Shown: positions 51,984 through 60,515 of the stretch, in pieces | Layout: each line of letters starts with the position of its first letter | Numbering within the stretch: position 1 is the first letter of the stretch | Assembly (NCBI RefSeq): GCF_900109925.1 | Contig: NZ_FOBW01000008.1 | Location: forward strand, 1-64,000 | Direction: 5' to 3' | Length of the DNA: 64,000 nt | From: Mesobacillus persicus | GTDB taxonomy: Bacteria > Bacillota > Bacilli > Bacillales > Cytobacillaceae | Notes under the pieces: generated by a model | What the model was told of the DNA's origin: nothing | The model's database searches: none | What the model saw: only the letters and a program-made list of their open reading frames with translations | Program-made: the position numbers and the translations under genes

Positions 51984-53525
51984 TTAATGATCAGCTTTTA
52001 ACAACTCAATTTTGTCATGAAAGGAGTAGTTCTTTTTCAGATGAGTTGTAATAGATTTCCAATTGCTAAAATTTGATTTTTCTTTGTTAAAATTCTTGGG
52101 AAAGGAAAGAATTGAGTCGTATTTGGGTTGTTCTACCTTAAACCGATACCCACGTCGGGCAATCATACAAGCAGCTGCCCCATGGGGGCTTAGACCATAT
52201 CGGGCCATAAACTTCATGTGGCCAATTTGGCTCGTGTAAGCTGGATAGACGGATTGAACGTAAACACCCGACTTTTTCGCTTTTGATTCTACTATACTTT
52301 TAAACGAAGCATACGCAAATCCTGACAACATCCGGGCATATTTGGCTCCCATTTCCCTTAGGCTGGTTTTCTTTTTTGCGAAATTCAGGCTTTCGATGAC
52401 GATATTTTTTTGAACAAGAATGGCATAATGGACGATTTCTTGAACAGCATTACTTAATGATGCTTTGATCTGATTCTTATTTCTTGCATACATTGGAACG
52501 CTGATTTTCCACTCATTTATCGGGTTCCCAAACCGGTCAATTTCACAAATAGAGAGAAATCCAGCATTCAAATCAACCCCAATTAGTCCATTTTGGTTAG
52601 ATGTCCCTACTCTGGGGTTTTCAATATCGACCGTGGCATTCACATACCATCCTTTTTCTTTCTTTATAAATCGATAACTAATCGCTTTAAAATATCTTTG
52701 CGGCTTCCCACCTTTAGTTATCCCCTGATAAGAAATTTTTGCTTGGTCGAGTTGGTCCTGGCCATATGAAAACAATACGTTTGGAAGGGTGATATATTTT
52801 CCATACTTTTCAACAAACTGATCCGCCACACGTAATCTTAAATTGTTTTCCAAATCGTACGTCGCACTCTGATTGCCAAAGGATTCATCCTTGGAACCGA
52901 CTACCATAAACTGATAGCTTCGTGCATCCTGCCAGTCCTTTTTCCAGTCTTGAAAAGTTGCGTAACCATTCGCATCGAGATAAAATTGTTTATGAAAAAG
53001 CCTTTTTGAACCGAAACAAATACGGATTTTGTTGTGTTCTCGATCTTGATTTAATTGAGTGAATCGTTGTTCCATGGTGCGTAATCGTCTTTTCTTTTGA
53101 TGAAGAACAAACTTTAAGTATCGATATTTTTTGAGTTGCTTAAGAAACCGGGGATGTGTCTGTTTCATTTTGAGGATCTTTTCATGAAGCTTTTCTTTCT
53201 GTTTTGTTTTTTTATCGATGAATTTCCGTAAATACTGGATCTTTCTTTCTACCTCTTCGAGCTCTACCTGCCTTTTTTCTATAAAAGAAGATACCTTCCC
53301 GTCCAGCTGTATTCGTAGGGAGTTAAACTGACGGGCGGTCAATCCATAATTTTTTGAGAATGCTTTTTTCAATGAAGCAGACGATTGTCCATGAATATGG
53401 CTTTGAACAAATAATTTCCTCTCTACCATGCCGAAAAACTTACTATATTCTTGAAGATATCTGTCTGAAGTTAGGCAGTTACTTAATTCAACGTTCCTTA
53501 GTTTTGTTTGGTAGGTTTGTAACAT
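51984..53525 (-). CDS. tnpB: TnpB-like protein with atypical RuvC site
   Basis: 513 aa. RuvC motifs: LIGVDLNAGFLSICEID (first Asp, near 317), NIVIESLNFAKKK (Glu, near 377), then YPAYTSQIGHMKFMARYGLS followed by PHGAAACMIARRGYRF, where typical TnpB has a CxxC zinc ribbon and a third Asp (D-x-N-A-A). Both the zinc cysteines and the third Asp are missing; His or a later Glu (KVEQP) occupies the region. This matches the TnpB-related subgroup common in Firmicutes. N-terminal half is long, basic and helical (REC/WED part). Intact while its tnpA is broken. Confidence 0.85.
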   Translation of the reverse strand: MLQTYQTKLRNVELSNCLTSDRYLQEYSKFFGMVERKLFVQSHIHGQSSASLKKAFSKNYGLTARQFNSLRIQLDGKVSSFIEKRQVELEEVERKIQYLRKFIDKKTKQKEKLHEKILKMKQTHPRFLKQLKKYRYLKFVLHQKKRRLRTMEQRFTQLNQDREHNKIRICFGSKRLFHKQFYLDANGYATFQDWKKDWQDARSYQFMVVGSKDESFGNQSATYDLENNLRLRVADQFVEKYGKYITLPNVLFSYGQDQLDQAKISYQGITKGGKPQRYFKAISYRFIKKEKGWYVNATVDIENPRVGTSNQNGLIGVDLNAGFLSICEIDRFGNPINEWKISVPMYARNKNQIKASLSNAVQEIVHYAILVQKNIVIESLNFAKKKTSLREMGAKYARMLSGFAYASFKSIVESKAKKSGVYVQSVYPAYTSQIGHMKFMARYGLSPHGAAACMIARRGYRFKVEQPKYDSILSFPKNFNKEKSNFSNWKSITTHLKKNYSFHDKIELLKADH

Positions 53526-54132
53526 CGGCGATTACTCCTTTTACCTTTGTTTGGAGCAGTTCATTTTTATGACTTCGAATACCATATAACCTCCCGGAAA
53601 AACTAGCGATAATAGCCATTAAGTCATCAACCAATTCTTCTTGAACGGACTTTTCATCTGATTGTTCGTCTAAAACGTGGATGGTCACATGGTGACTCTC
53701 AAAATATCGGTGTAAATATTCATAGCCAAACCTAGTTAGTCGATCCCGATATCGAATGGCGGTCCGAAATTTTAGAATCTTCAGCCAAGGTCATTAATTT
53801 TATAAACCCTTTCGCCTGTCATTTAATCCCGAGCCAACATCTTCAATCACTATGGTGTCATCAAACCTTGTTAGGTCCATCTTTTCTTTGATTATGTCAA
53901 TTTGTCTTTTCAAATCTCCTTTCTTTTTTTGGTCATGCGAGGAAACACGGCCATAAATAGCCAATACTCTTGGGGTTCCTTGTATTGCCCTCTGTCCTAC
54001 TATTTTCCTTAATTCTCTTTCTGGTAATCTTCTTCGTCCATTTGGAGTACGTACTAAGCCAATTTTTCCAGTTTGATCCCATCTCTGAAGTGTTTTTATA
54101 CTTACTCCTAGTAGTTCCGCAGCTTCATTCAT
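53488..54132 (-). pseudogene. tnpA: IS607-family serine recombinase tnpA, frameshifted
   Basis: The first 110 codons carry the MerR-type HTH (AAELLGVSIKTLQRWDQTG) and the start of the resolvase domain with catalytic Ser in IYGRVSSHDQKKK. The frame then stops after LNDRRKGL; GFIKLMTLAEDSKI continues in another frame, and FRTAIRYRDRLTRFGYEY in a third, leading to 53488. Two frameshifts make it dead. Its 3' end overlaps the tnpB start. Confidence 0.9.
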
Positions 54133-54200
54133 TCGATAAAGTTATTCCATATTTCTATTATAGATTTATTTATCAGCATTTGTATATAAAAGTCCACTTA

Positions 54201-54314
54201 TAAAGAAACTGCAGAAAACCCTTCTTCCATAAAAATGGAGGGACAGCACCTTGTCCTACCATATAACTCCAATTAGGATGAGAGATCAATCCTGTTGCCG
54301 CCCCATCGACACAG
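54201..54314. other. Spacer before TA copy 3
   Basis: Contains a GGGACAGCACCTTGTCC palindrome remnant at 54241-54258; no gene. Confidence 0.4.
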
Positions 54315-54487
54315 TTGTCCTTTACTTAATCATCCGTTATAATTATTTTATTAACAACATAAAATAAAAAGGACCGAACATGCGGGAACATGTTCAGTCC
54401 AGCAATAGACGGCTCCCTTTAAGGGGGACCGGCTTCTTACAGGGATAATCCACCTGAGCCGCTAACTCAAGGGTGGATTATTTTTTT
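54315..54487 (+). ncRNA. Type I antitoxin-like RNA, copy 3, with its promoter
   Basis: Promoter TTGTCC (54315-54320), 17 bp, TATAAT (54338-54343). Start expected near 54350. Hairpin GGACCGAACATG...CATGTTCAGTCC at 54371-54400 and final terminator with arms ATAATCCACC (54445-54454) and GGTGGATTAT (54472-54481) plus T7. About 90 % identical to copy 1 and copy 2 over this part. Confidence 0.75.
54361..54400 (-). terminator. Terminator of toxin mRNA, copy 3
   Basis: Same hairpin read on the - strand, followed by TTTTTATTTT. Confidence 0.65.
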
Positions 54488-54647
54488 CCCCACCTTAACA
54501 GGCAGTAAGATCCCCAACCTAAAAAATTCTGAGTAACCAAAGAAAATATAGGGATCAACTGCCTGTAAAGGTCCGACAAGATCTTTTCTTAGAGCTTCAG
54601 CTCTTAGAAAAGTCAGTCAGGCTCTGCGTGATAAGTGCGACTAACCA

Positions 54648-54761
54648 TCAGTGGGGATAAGGCCCCCACTGATGGAAGTCTTCTATATGGTTAAATGACA
54701 GAATGGTTACGATTAAACTTCCAAAAGCAATCGCCATCATTAGTGATTCAAAAACTGTCAT
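54648..54761 (-). CDS. Hol-Tox (BsrG/TxpA-like) toxic membrane peptide, copy 3
   Basis: 37 aa: MTVFESLMMAIAFGSLIVT then ILSFNH and a tail ending QWGPYPH. First 25 residues differ from copy 2 in only five places; the tails differ because a one- or two-base indel shifts the frame after SFNH, showing that only the hydrophobic part is under constraint. GGGGGTGG ribosome site as in copy 2. This copy also has a 55-bp insertion (54578-54632) with its own hairpin between toxin and antitoxin. Confidence 0.8.
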   Translation of the reverse strand: MTVFESLMMAIAFGSLIVTILSFNHIEDFHQWGPYPH

Positions 54762-54909
54762 TCAGCACCACCCCCTTTCTGTTTGGGGATGTGCCGACCA
54801 CCCTTGAGAAACCTATTCTATTGCTTCTTTAGTTTAGCATATTTTCCAATAAACAAGAACAAACGTTTGTGCTTTTAAAACATAGGGATGGACAGCAACC
54901 TTGTCACAT

Positions 54910-55683
54910 CTATAAACCAAAATACATCCTTTTGTACTCCTTAAATGTTTTTTCGTCCATTCCTTTTTTCTTCTCCTGCCCATCTTCCCATTCGGTAAAA
55001 GAGTCTGTAGTTAAGGTCATGTTCCCTTTACTCGTTAACTTGGTGATCAACGGCCTCTTATTAAAAGCTGATTCAGGATGTTCTTTAATGATGGTCTGTA
55101 TTTCTTCTAACTCCTCAACACTCTTAACGTGGTCCATCGAGTCAAAAACATAACCGATTTTCCAATCTTGGTCCTTATGGTTTAGCTTTATATGTACTAG
55201 ATAATCACCATGTTCATTTTTCACAGGCTCAACGCGAAAATCACCAGTAGCCGAGGAAACTGTTTCCCCGGATAAAGGAACCGGTTTTAAGGGTAGGTTT
55301 CCGCCAAAGCCTGTATCCACAAGAAAGAACTTCCCATTATGTTGAACCAAATTCGCAACATGCGTTTTCCCGGTCTTACTCCATTCTTGTTTCATTTGGT
55401 TGAAGACAACACCACGTACTAATGACGTGTCAAAGCCGTTTTCTTGTAAAAATAGATAGAGAATGTAGTTGAGTTCATAACAAAGACCGCCCTCATTCTG
55501 GAGCAGAATTTTATCCATGACAATTTCATTACTAAGTCCCCTCGTGCGATTTTCCATAATACACAGATTCTCAAACGGAATCTTCTCCGCAGTTCTGACT
55601 AAAAGCTCATCTAACTTTTCAAACGTTAGCTCTTCTTCTGGAAACCCAATCCGTTTGCGGAACAATACGTTCAAATCACTCAT
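54910..55683 (-). CDS. nat: Arylamine N-acetyltransferase
   Basis: 257 aa. Transfers acetyl from acetyl-CoA to arylamines and hydrazines. Cys-His-Asp triad visible: Cys in GGLCYELNYILYLFL, His in KTHVANLV, Asp in FLVDTGFGGNLP. RIGF at the N terminus and IPFENLCI are further family marks. Shorter than B. anthracis enzymes by little; complete. Stands alone. Confidence 0.95.
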   Translation of the reverse strand: MSDLNVLFRKRIGFPEEELTFEKLDELLVRTAEKIPFENLCIMENRTRGLSNEIVMDKILLQNEGGLCYELNYILYLFLQENGFDTSLVRGVVFNQMKQEWSKTGKTHVANLVQHNGKFFLVDTGFGGNLPLKPVPLSGETVSSATGDFRVEPVKNEHGDYLVHIKLNHKDQDWKIGYVFDSMDHVKSVEELEEIQTIIKEHPESAFNKRPLITKLTSKGNMTLTTDSFTEWEDGQEKKKGMDEKTFKEYKRMYFGL

Positions 55684-55822
55684 TCAGCAACCCCCTAGTT
55701 CCTTTTTCTTTTCATTATATACCGTTGAAGGCTACGAAACGCTAATTATTATATAGTGAGCAAGTTCTGATAAAAAGGATCAGTCCCAGCAGGACTTTGC
55801 CTTAGTGGCTATGGACGAGTAG

Positions 55823-55933
55823 ATGATCAGTATAGAACGAAATACATGGGACGAGCTTAAGACTTCCATTGTGAATTTAGCACATAGTGTTGGTAGAACA
55901 GTAGAATCCATGGTGGACACCGTTCGTACGTAA
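55823..55933 (+). CDS. Possible 36-aa peptide or gene remnant
   Basis: MISIERNTWDELKTSIVNL then AHSVGRTVESMVDTVRT. The frame ends two bases before a strong terminator, which favours a real 3' end, but there is no good ribosome site and the upstream sequence reads as the end of another frame. Possibly the remnant of a longer gene. Confidence 0.3.
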   Translation: MISIERNTWDELKTSIVNLAHSVGRTVESMVDTVRT

Positions 55934-55935
55934 CA

Positions 55936-55966
55936 AGTCCGCCTTCCAAATGAAAGGCGGACTTTC
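55936..55966. terminator. Bidirectional terminator
   Basis: Arms AAGTCCGCCTT and AAGGCGGACTT (near perfect), close to the end of the nucleoside hydrolase gene on the - strand. Confidence 0.65.
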
Positions 55967-55971
55967 TGCAT

Positions 55972-56889
55972 TCATCCTATTATCCGACTAAGAAAATGGT
56001 CCAAAAACCGATCGCTTTCGATTTGCGTACAGACGCGAATCTTTGGCTCACCTTCAAGGTGACCGATGGTTCTTCCTACCTCTTTTCCATCTGTAGTAAC
56101 CTTGACGTTAAATATTTCCGTCGACACAAAACTCGAATCGATGGCAACCCCTACTGCGAGCGGGTCATGAAGGGCACAGCCACCAATCCCTGGATACGTA
56201 GATTCGTAAAAGTTTATGTAAAACTCGGTCATGTCTGCAAGAAAATGAGCCTTTTCTTTTCCAGTAGCACGCCATTCATCTAGCTTCGATTTTGGCAATA
56301 AAGTCTGCATGGTAACATCCAGTCCCACAAGGGTGACCTGCAAACCTGAAGAGAAAACAACCTCCGCTGCATCGGGATCAGCAAGGATGTTTGCTTCCGC
56401 AAAGGCACTCGCATTGCCTGGCACTTTTACAGCCCCCCCCATAATCACAGCCTCTTTAACAAGCGGGATGATTTCCGGTGCTCTTTTTATCGCCAATGCA
56501 AGGTTTGTCAGTGGACCAACGGCAATGATTGTTATCTCATATGGACGTTTTTTCACCTGCTCGATGATAAACTCTGGTCCAAATTGACTTTCTGCTTGAG
56601 CAAGTGGATCTTCCTTTAGTGTATTTCCTAACCCGTCCTCCCCATGGACATGTTTGGACCAGCCTTTTGTTTGCCTTCCACTTAATGTTTGATTAGCTCC
56701 TGCGTAAACAGGAATCTTCTTTCCTACCTTTTCTAAAACCGCCAGTGTATTGCGCGTCGCCTCTTCTACCGGTACATTACCGAAACAGGTCGTAAAACCA
56801 AGCAACTCCAGTTCTGGTGAGTTTAAAGCGTAAGACATCGCCAAGGCATCATCGATTCCCGTATCTACATCGAATATAATCGGTTTCAA
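55972..56889 (-). CDS. Inosine/uridine-preferring nucleoside hydrolase
   Basis: 305 aa from TTG 56889 with GGGGGAG six bases upstream. Metal-binding aspartates in IIFDVDTGIDDALAM (DxDxxxDD), IIAVGPLTNLALAI and HDPLAVGVAI near the C terminus are the nucleoside hydrolase signature. Splits ribonucleosides to base and ribose in the cytoplasm. A second paralogue lies 160 bp upstream on the same strand. Confidence 0.94.
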   Translation of the reverse strand: MKPIIFDVDTGIDDALAMSYALNSPELELLGFTTCFGNVPVEEATRNTLAVLEKVGKKIPVYAGANQTLSGRQTKGWSKHVHGEDGLGNTLKEDPLAQAESQFGPEFIIEQVKKRPYEITIIAVGPLTNLALAIKRAPEIIPLVKEAVIMGGAVKVPGNASAFAEANILADPDAAEVVFSSGLQVTLVGLDVTMQTLLPKSKLDEWRATGKEKAHFLADMTEFYINFYESTYPGIGGCALHDPLAVGVAIDSSFVSTEIFNVKVTTDGKEVGRTIGHLEGEPKIRVCTQIESDRFLDHFLSRIIG

Positions 56890-57050
56890 ATTTACTCCCC
56901 CATCCAAGTATGATGTTTTTAGAATCCATTTATAGTAGAAGCCTATTTAGAACTGATTCAATAAAGGCTCCAAATCCATATTCATGCTTCCGATTATGAT
57001 AATCATTCAATCCCACGTATGAAGTCATTTAATCCAGCTTCTTTATAGGC

Positions 57051-57980
57051 TTAGTATTTTTTAAGAGATCCAAACATGAGATTCCAAAACCCTTCTACAT
57101 CAAGTTCCATTCCGAACTTGGCATTCTTTTCTCTGCCTGTTACCCCATGCAGATCAACTAATGTCGTCCCGGCCGTAAATTCACCTTTTGTTTCGACTAC
57201 AATATTGACCTCTTTCATTTTAAACAATTCAGGTGCCACACAATAGGCGACCGTCAATACATCGTGTACGGGTCCCCCATCTAGCTCAAACATTTCTTTG
57301 TTGGTTGCAACAAAAAACTCTAATAGCTCTCCCACTATTTTAGCAACCTTGTTGTCTATTTGATTCACCTGATCTATCACTGCTTGTGTGGCCATGGCTT
57401 GATGGGTGATATCCAGTCCCATCACAGTAATTGGTATGCGGCTGTCAAAGACTTTTTTTGCCGCTTCCGGGTCGGCCCAAATATTGAACTCCGCCGTAGG
57501 TGTCCAGTTTCCGAATGTCCCGCCGCCCATCAACACAATCTCTTCAATATTATCCTTGATTTCTGGTGCTTTTGCTAATGCTAAAGCCACGTTTGTTAAT
57601 GGTCCTGTCGGAAGGATGGTAACAGGCTCTTCTGACTCTTTTACAAGCCTGATTATCGTATCAGCGCCATGTTCACCGCTCCAGCTGCGGGAAGGTTCAG
57701 GCAGTTCAGGCCCATCCAAACCTGTATCTCCATGAATGCCAGGTGCATTTTCCCGTACCCGAACAAGCGGCCCACTTGCCCCTTTAGAAACAATCACATC
57801 AGTTAAGGAAACCAGATCACAAATTTTCAGTGCATTTATGGTTGTTTTTTCGATTTCCGCATTTCCAGAAACCGTCGTAATGCCCAAGATCTCTAACTCC
57901 GGACGTGCAGCAGCTAATATAATCGCAATCGCATCATCATGACCAGGATCACAATCCATGATTATTCTTCTTTTATTCAT
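57051..57980 (-). CDS. Inosine/uridine-preferring nucleoside hydrolase, paralogue
   Basis: 309 aa from ATG 57980 with GAGGTG six bases upstream (the GTG three codons earlier lies inside the ribosome site). DCDPGHDDAIAIILA, ILPTGPLTNVALALAK, EFNIWADPEAAKKVF and HDVLTVAYCVAPE show the full active site. About one-third identical to its neighbour by eye, so an old duplication; substrate preference may differ. Confidence 0.94.
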   Translation of the reverse strand: MNKRRIIMDCDPGHDDAIAIILAAARPELEILGITTVSGNAEIEKTTINALKICDLVSLTDVIVSKGASGPLVRVRENAPGIHGDTGLDGPELPEPSRSWSGEHGADTIIRLVKESEEPVTILPTGPLTNVALALAKAPEIKDNIEEIVLMGGGTFGNWTPTAEFNIWADPEAAKKVFDSRIPITVMGLDITHQAMATQAVIDQVNQIDNKVAKIVGELLEFFVATNKEMFELDGGPVHDVLTVAYCVAPELFKMKEVNIVVETKGEFTAGTTLVDLHGVTGREKNAKFGMELDVEGFWNLMFGSLKKY

Positions 57981-58102
57981 CTCTTTCACCTCTAAATTGA
58001 TGTAATTTTAATTATAATATAATCGCGGGACAGTGGGACAGGCACCTTGTCGCAACATATATTCAAATTAATACAGATGATCTGCCCCTGTTGGTAGAAC
58101 AA

Positions 58103-58132
58103 TGGCGAACAGTGCTTAGTCACTGTTCGCCA
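58103..58132. repeat. Palindrome, family A
   Basis: Perfect 12-bp arms TGGCGAACAGTG and CACTGTTCGCCA with a 6-base loop. Confidence 0.75.
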
Positions 58133-58209
58133 GTTTTCATCTCTTCAGAATCAACTACTTCCGACAGACCCAGACAGGTCGGCTATTTTTTTCAGAAAGA
58201 AAAAGGAAA

Positions 58210-58232
58210 TGACAAGTCACAGTGACTTGTCA
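58210..58232. repeat. Palindrome, family B
   Basis: Perfect arms TGACAAGTCAC and GTGACTTGTCA around a single A; identical to 59127-59149. Confidence 0.8.
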
Positions 58233-58377
58233 CAACTTGGCACAATTTTAGTACTTCTTATTACAGTGTACACTTTCACAAACCTTCATCTTTTAGTTGA
58301 ACAGTAATTATTTTTATTTATAAAAAATAACCATATCTAATTTTTATATCTGGTCATTGATTTTATGTAAAAGTTAT

Positions 58378-58659
58378 TTAGCTTTCACCTGGAAAAAGGA
58401 TTGCTAAGATAACAACATCATTCTCAATCACTTTATAATAAACTCTAAACCTCTTTATAACGACCCTTGTAATCCCTTTGTATATGCCGAATTCTTCAGT
58501 GTACGTTTTTCCAATTATTCGATTCTTTAATAGATCTTCGGTTTCGATGATGAAATTTGAGATAAAGTCGAGAGTCTCTTCAGGAGTAAACCTTTCACTC
58601 CTAAACTGAAGTAGTTTCTCTCTAACAGCAGGTGGCCAACTAACATGTCGGTCATACAT
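58378..58659 (-). CDS. RelE/ParE-superfamily toxin
   Basis: 93 aa. Compact ParE/RelE fold pattern: VSWPPAVREKLLQFRSE, LLKNRIIGKTYTEEFGIYKG and a C-terminal VVIKRFRVYYKVIENDVVI. Basic, as expected of an mRNA- or gyrase-directed toxin; which target is not clear. Its ATG shares one base with the stop of the upstream antitoxin gene, the standard type II order. Confidence 0.85.
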   Translation of the reverse strand: MYDRHVSWPPAVREKLLQFRSERFTPEETLDFISNFIIETEDLLKNRIIGKTYTEEFGIYKGITRVVIKRFRVYYKVIENDVVILAILFPGES

Positions 58660-58925
58660 TACATAAAGTCCTTCTTGGACAAAGAATTTAAAAATTCTGA
58701 GGTAGTCATGGCACGCTTATTTTCATACTGCTCTTGACTTTCTTTTAACATCCGTTTAAGTTCAGGGTTTTCTTCAGCTTCAAACTGTATGGATTTTTCA
58801 TCTTCTTCCTGTAAAACAAGTGTAAATTTTCCTTTGCCAGGAATAGAAAACTGGAATACAGAGTTATCACTATTCATCTTCGAAATATAGTTCATAAGCT
58901 CTTCTGAAGATTGAATTTTTCCCAT
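58659..58925 (-). CDS. Type II antitoxin of the ParE/RelE pair
   Basis: 88 aa from ATG 58925 after GGTGGTG (an ATG at 58943 is possible). N-terminal part IQSSEELMNYISKMNSDN does not resemble a classic RHH or Phd; the C-terminal helix NPELKRMLKESQEQYENKRAM followed by TTSEFLNSL is the toxin-wrapping segment. Assigned mainly by position and size. Confidence 0.8.
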   Translation of the reverse strand: MGKIQSSEELMNYISKMNSDNSVFQFSIPGKGKFTLVLQEEDEKSIQFEAEENPELKRMLKESQEQYENKRAMTTSEFLNSLSKKDFM

Positions 58926-59126
58926 CCTAATAATCACCACCATTGATTTCCTGTTTTTATATTATCATATCCAAGGGTCATGTAACGAATCAAAATACTT
59001 ATTGTGGTAATTTGGTTAGTTGGAGCAATCGATATAAATGGCTATATATAGAAACAAGTTGGAATTAGCTTATGAATAGCGCAGGCACGCCCTGAAGAGA
59101 AATCTTGTTTTACCTACGTGGTCCCT

Positions 59127-59149
59127 TGACAAGTCACAGTGACTTGTCA
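59127..59149. repeat. Palindrome, family B
   Basis: Same 23-base sequence as 58210-58232. Confidence 0.8.
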
Positions 59150-59186
59150 CAATGCTAGTCTGTACAATCGTTACATCTGCCGCTCT

Positions 59187-59657
59187 TCATTCAAATGATT
59201 TATGCTGCATATCCGTATAAAAACGAGGTTTGTAGTCAGTAAAATAATTGGAAACAAGTTCTGGAACGGATCTTGATAAAACATTGTGTTCTTCCAATTC
59301 TTCTTTCGTATGATTCAACCAATAAAAGTGTAAATGATCTTCTTTGGAATAAGGTGTTGGATAAATCTTGCCTAACTCATCTTCTTTCATTTCAACCTCA
59401 AAGACATGTGAGATGCTGTGAAACACCTTCCCATGTTCCTCATAACTATCTTCCATTACTCCTACAAATCCCTTGATGGTTATCTCCTGAATTCCTAATT
59501 CCTCATATAACTCACGTTTAAGTGTATGTTCACAAGTCTCACCGAGTTCAACACCACCCCCAGGTAAAAATGAGTGTGCACCTTTAAGTTGTGCTATTAA
59601 AATTTCCCCTTGATATGGAATGACTGCTCTAGCAACATGTCGATAAATGATTTCCAT
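59187..59657 (-). CDS. NUDIX hydrolase
   Basis: 156 aa. Complete Nudix box GGGVELGETCEHTLKREL then YEELGI. Hydrolyses a nucleoside diphosphate linked to another group; substrate not known. ATG with GGGGAG seven bases upstream. Monocistronic. Confidence 0.94.
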   Translation of the reverse strand: MEIIYRHVARAVIPYQGEILIAQLKGAHSFLPGGGVELGETCEHTLKRELYEELGIQEITIKGFVGVMEDSYEEHGKVFHSISHVFEVEMKEDELGKIYPTPYSKEDHLHFYWLNHTKEELEEHNVLSRSVPELVSNYFTDYKPRFYTDMQHKSFE

Positions 59658-60028
59658 TAGTACTCCCCCTCTTTGCTTTTAACGAACTTATAGCGAGAAG
59701 TCCCTTTCAAAATTTCAAATTAGTGGAGATAGGTCTTACAGACAAAGCATTCAATCTAAAGGAATATAATTTACCTAAGATTGTTCGCCAACTTGAGCGA
59801 GCTATTTTTTTGAAGGTGAATGGAAATTTTATGTTAAAATATTATTATAAGGATTGTGAACGAACGTGCAGGTTAGTTGAATAAATAAAGTTAAAATAGG
59901 TTTCTTATTGAATTAACGGGCTTTTGTAGAATAAGACAATACAAACAAACAAAAACGCTTGGATAATAAAATCATATTTAAGTAGTTTTTAATAGTACAA
60001 CATTACCAAAATTTAAATGGGGGTTTAT
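59658..60028. other. Intergenic stretch
   Basis: Contains a short block (GAATAAGACAAT ... ACGCTTGGAT, 59930-59965) repeated at 60338-60376; no gene supported. Confidence 0.5.
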
Positions 60029-60274
60029 ATGCAAAGAATTGACATCATAGAAAGTACTCAAATATTTATTTTAATCACAGGAGCTATTTATCTATTAATA
60101 GTAGGATTGACTGAAATAGTCCTTTCCGGACATTTACTTATGTTGATGATTACCTTAATGACTTTCTTTAGGGGGGTAGAAGCCTACAAGAAAGGGAAAA
60201 TAATAATCAGTAGAATTATAATTATTATTAGTTTTATTTTTTTGAGCCTTCTTCTCTTTATTACATTTTTTTGA
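60029..60274 (+). CDS. Two-helix small membrane protein, unknown
   Basis: 81 aa from ATG 60029 after GGGGG. Hydrophobic segments at about 11-31 and 36-49 and again 59-79 with a short KKGK loop, so two or three TM helices. No family recognised. Followed by a terminator at 60363-60394. Confidence 0.55.
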   Translation: MQRIDIIESTQIFILITGAIYLLIVGLTEIVLSGHLLMLMITLMTFFRGVEAYKKGKIIISRIIIIISFIFLSLLLFITFF

Positions 60275-60362
60275 GCCTTCTTCCCTTTTTGTATGTTCCA
60301 ACTACTGAATAGATTACACTAAAGTAACGGCTATAGTTGAATAAGACAATCTTAAAAGCAGA

Positions 60363-60394
60363 ACGCTTGGATTATAATATCCAAGCGTTTTTTT
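60363..60394 (+). terminator. Terminator after the membrane-protein gene
   Basis: Arms AACGCTTGGAT and ATCCAAGCGTT, perfect, 5-base loop, then T7. Confidence 0.8.
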
Positions 60395-60515
60395 GTATGC
60401 TATTTATACTGTTGTTTATTGTGGTAATTCTATTTCGTTTTGGTGTAATAATAAAGCTGTTTTTTACATTTTCTCCACAGTATCGGAACTACTTAGTCTA
60501 CAACCCAATCCCTTT

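Larger units (their letters stand above)
51612..54200 (-). mobile_element. IS607-type element (approximate ends)
   Basis: tnpA (serine recombinase with MerR-like head) followed by tnpB, the IS607 order. The right end is bounded by the break in the DUF1287 frame near 51612 (just after TTTTTAGGAACGG); the left end is not defined and is placed by eye beyond the tnpA start. No target duplication is expected for IS607. Confidence 0.75.
57990..58377. other. Palindrome-rich intergenic stretch
   Basis: Holds a GGGACA...TTGTC hairpin (58027-58052), a family A palindrome (58103-58132) and a family B palindrome (58210-58232), plus GACAGACCCAGACAGGTC. No gene. Confidence 0.6.

Noticed and set aside
51984-53525. 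Cas12-type CRISPR effector
   Set aside because: Length, neighbouring serine recombinase remnant and absence of any repeat array fit transposon TnpB.
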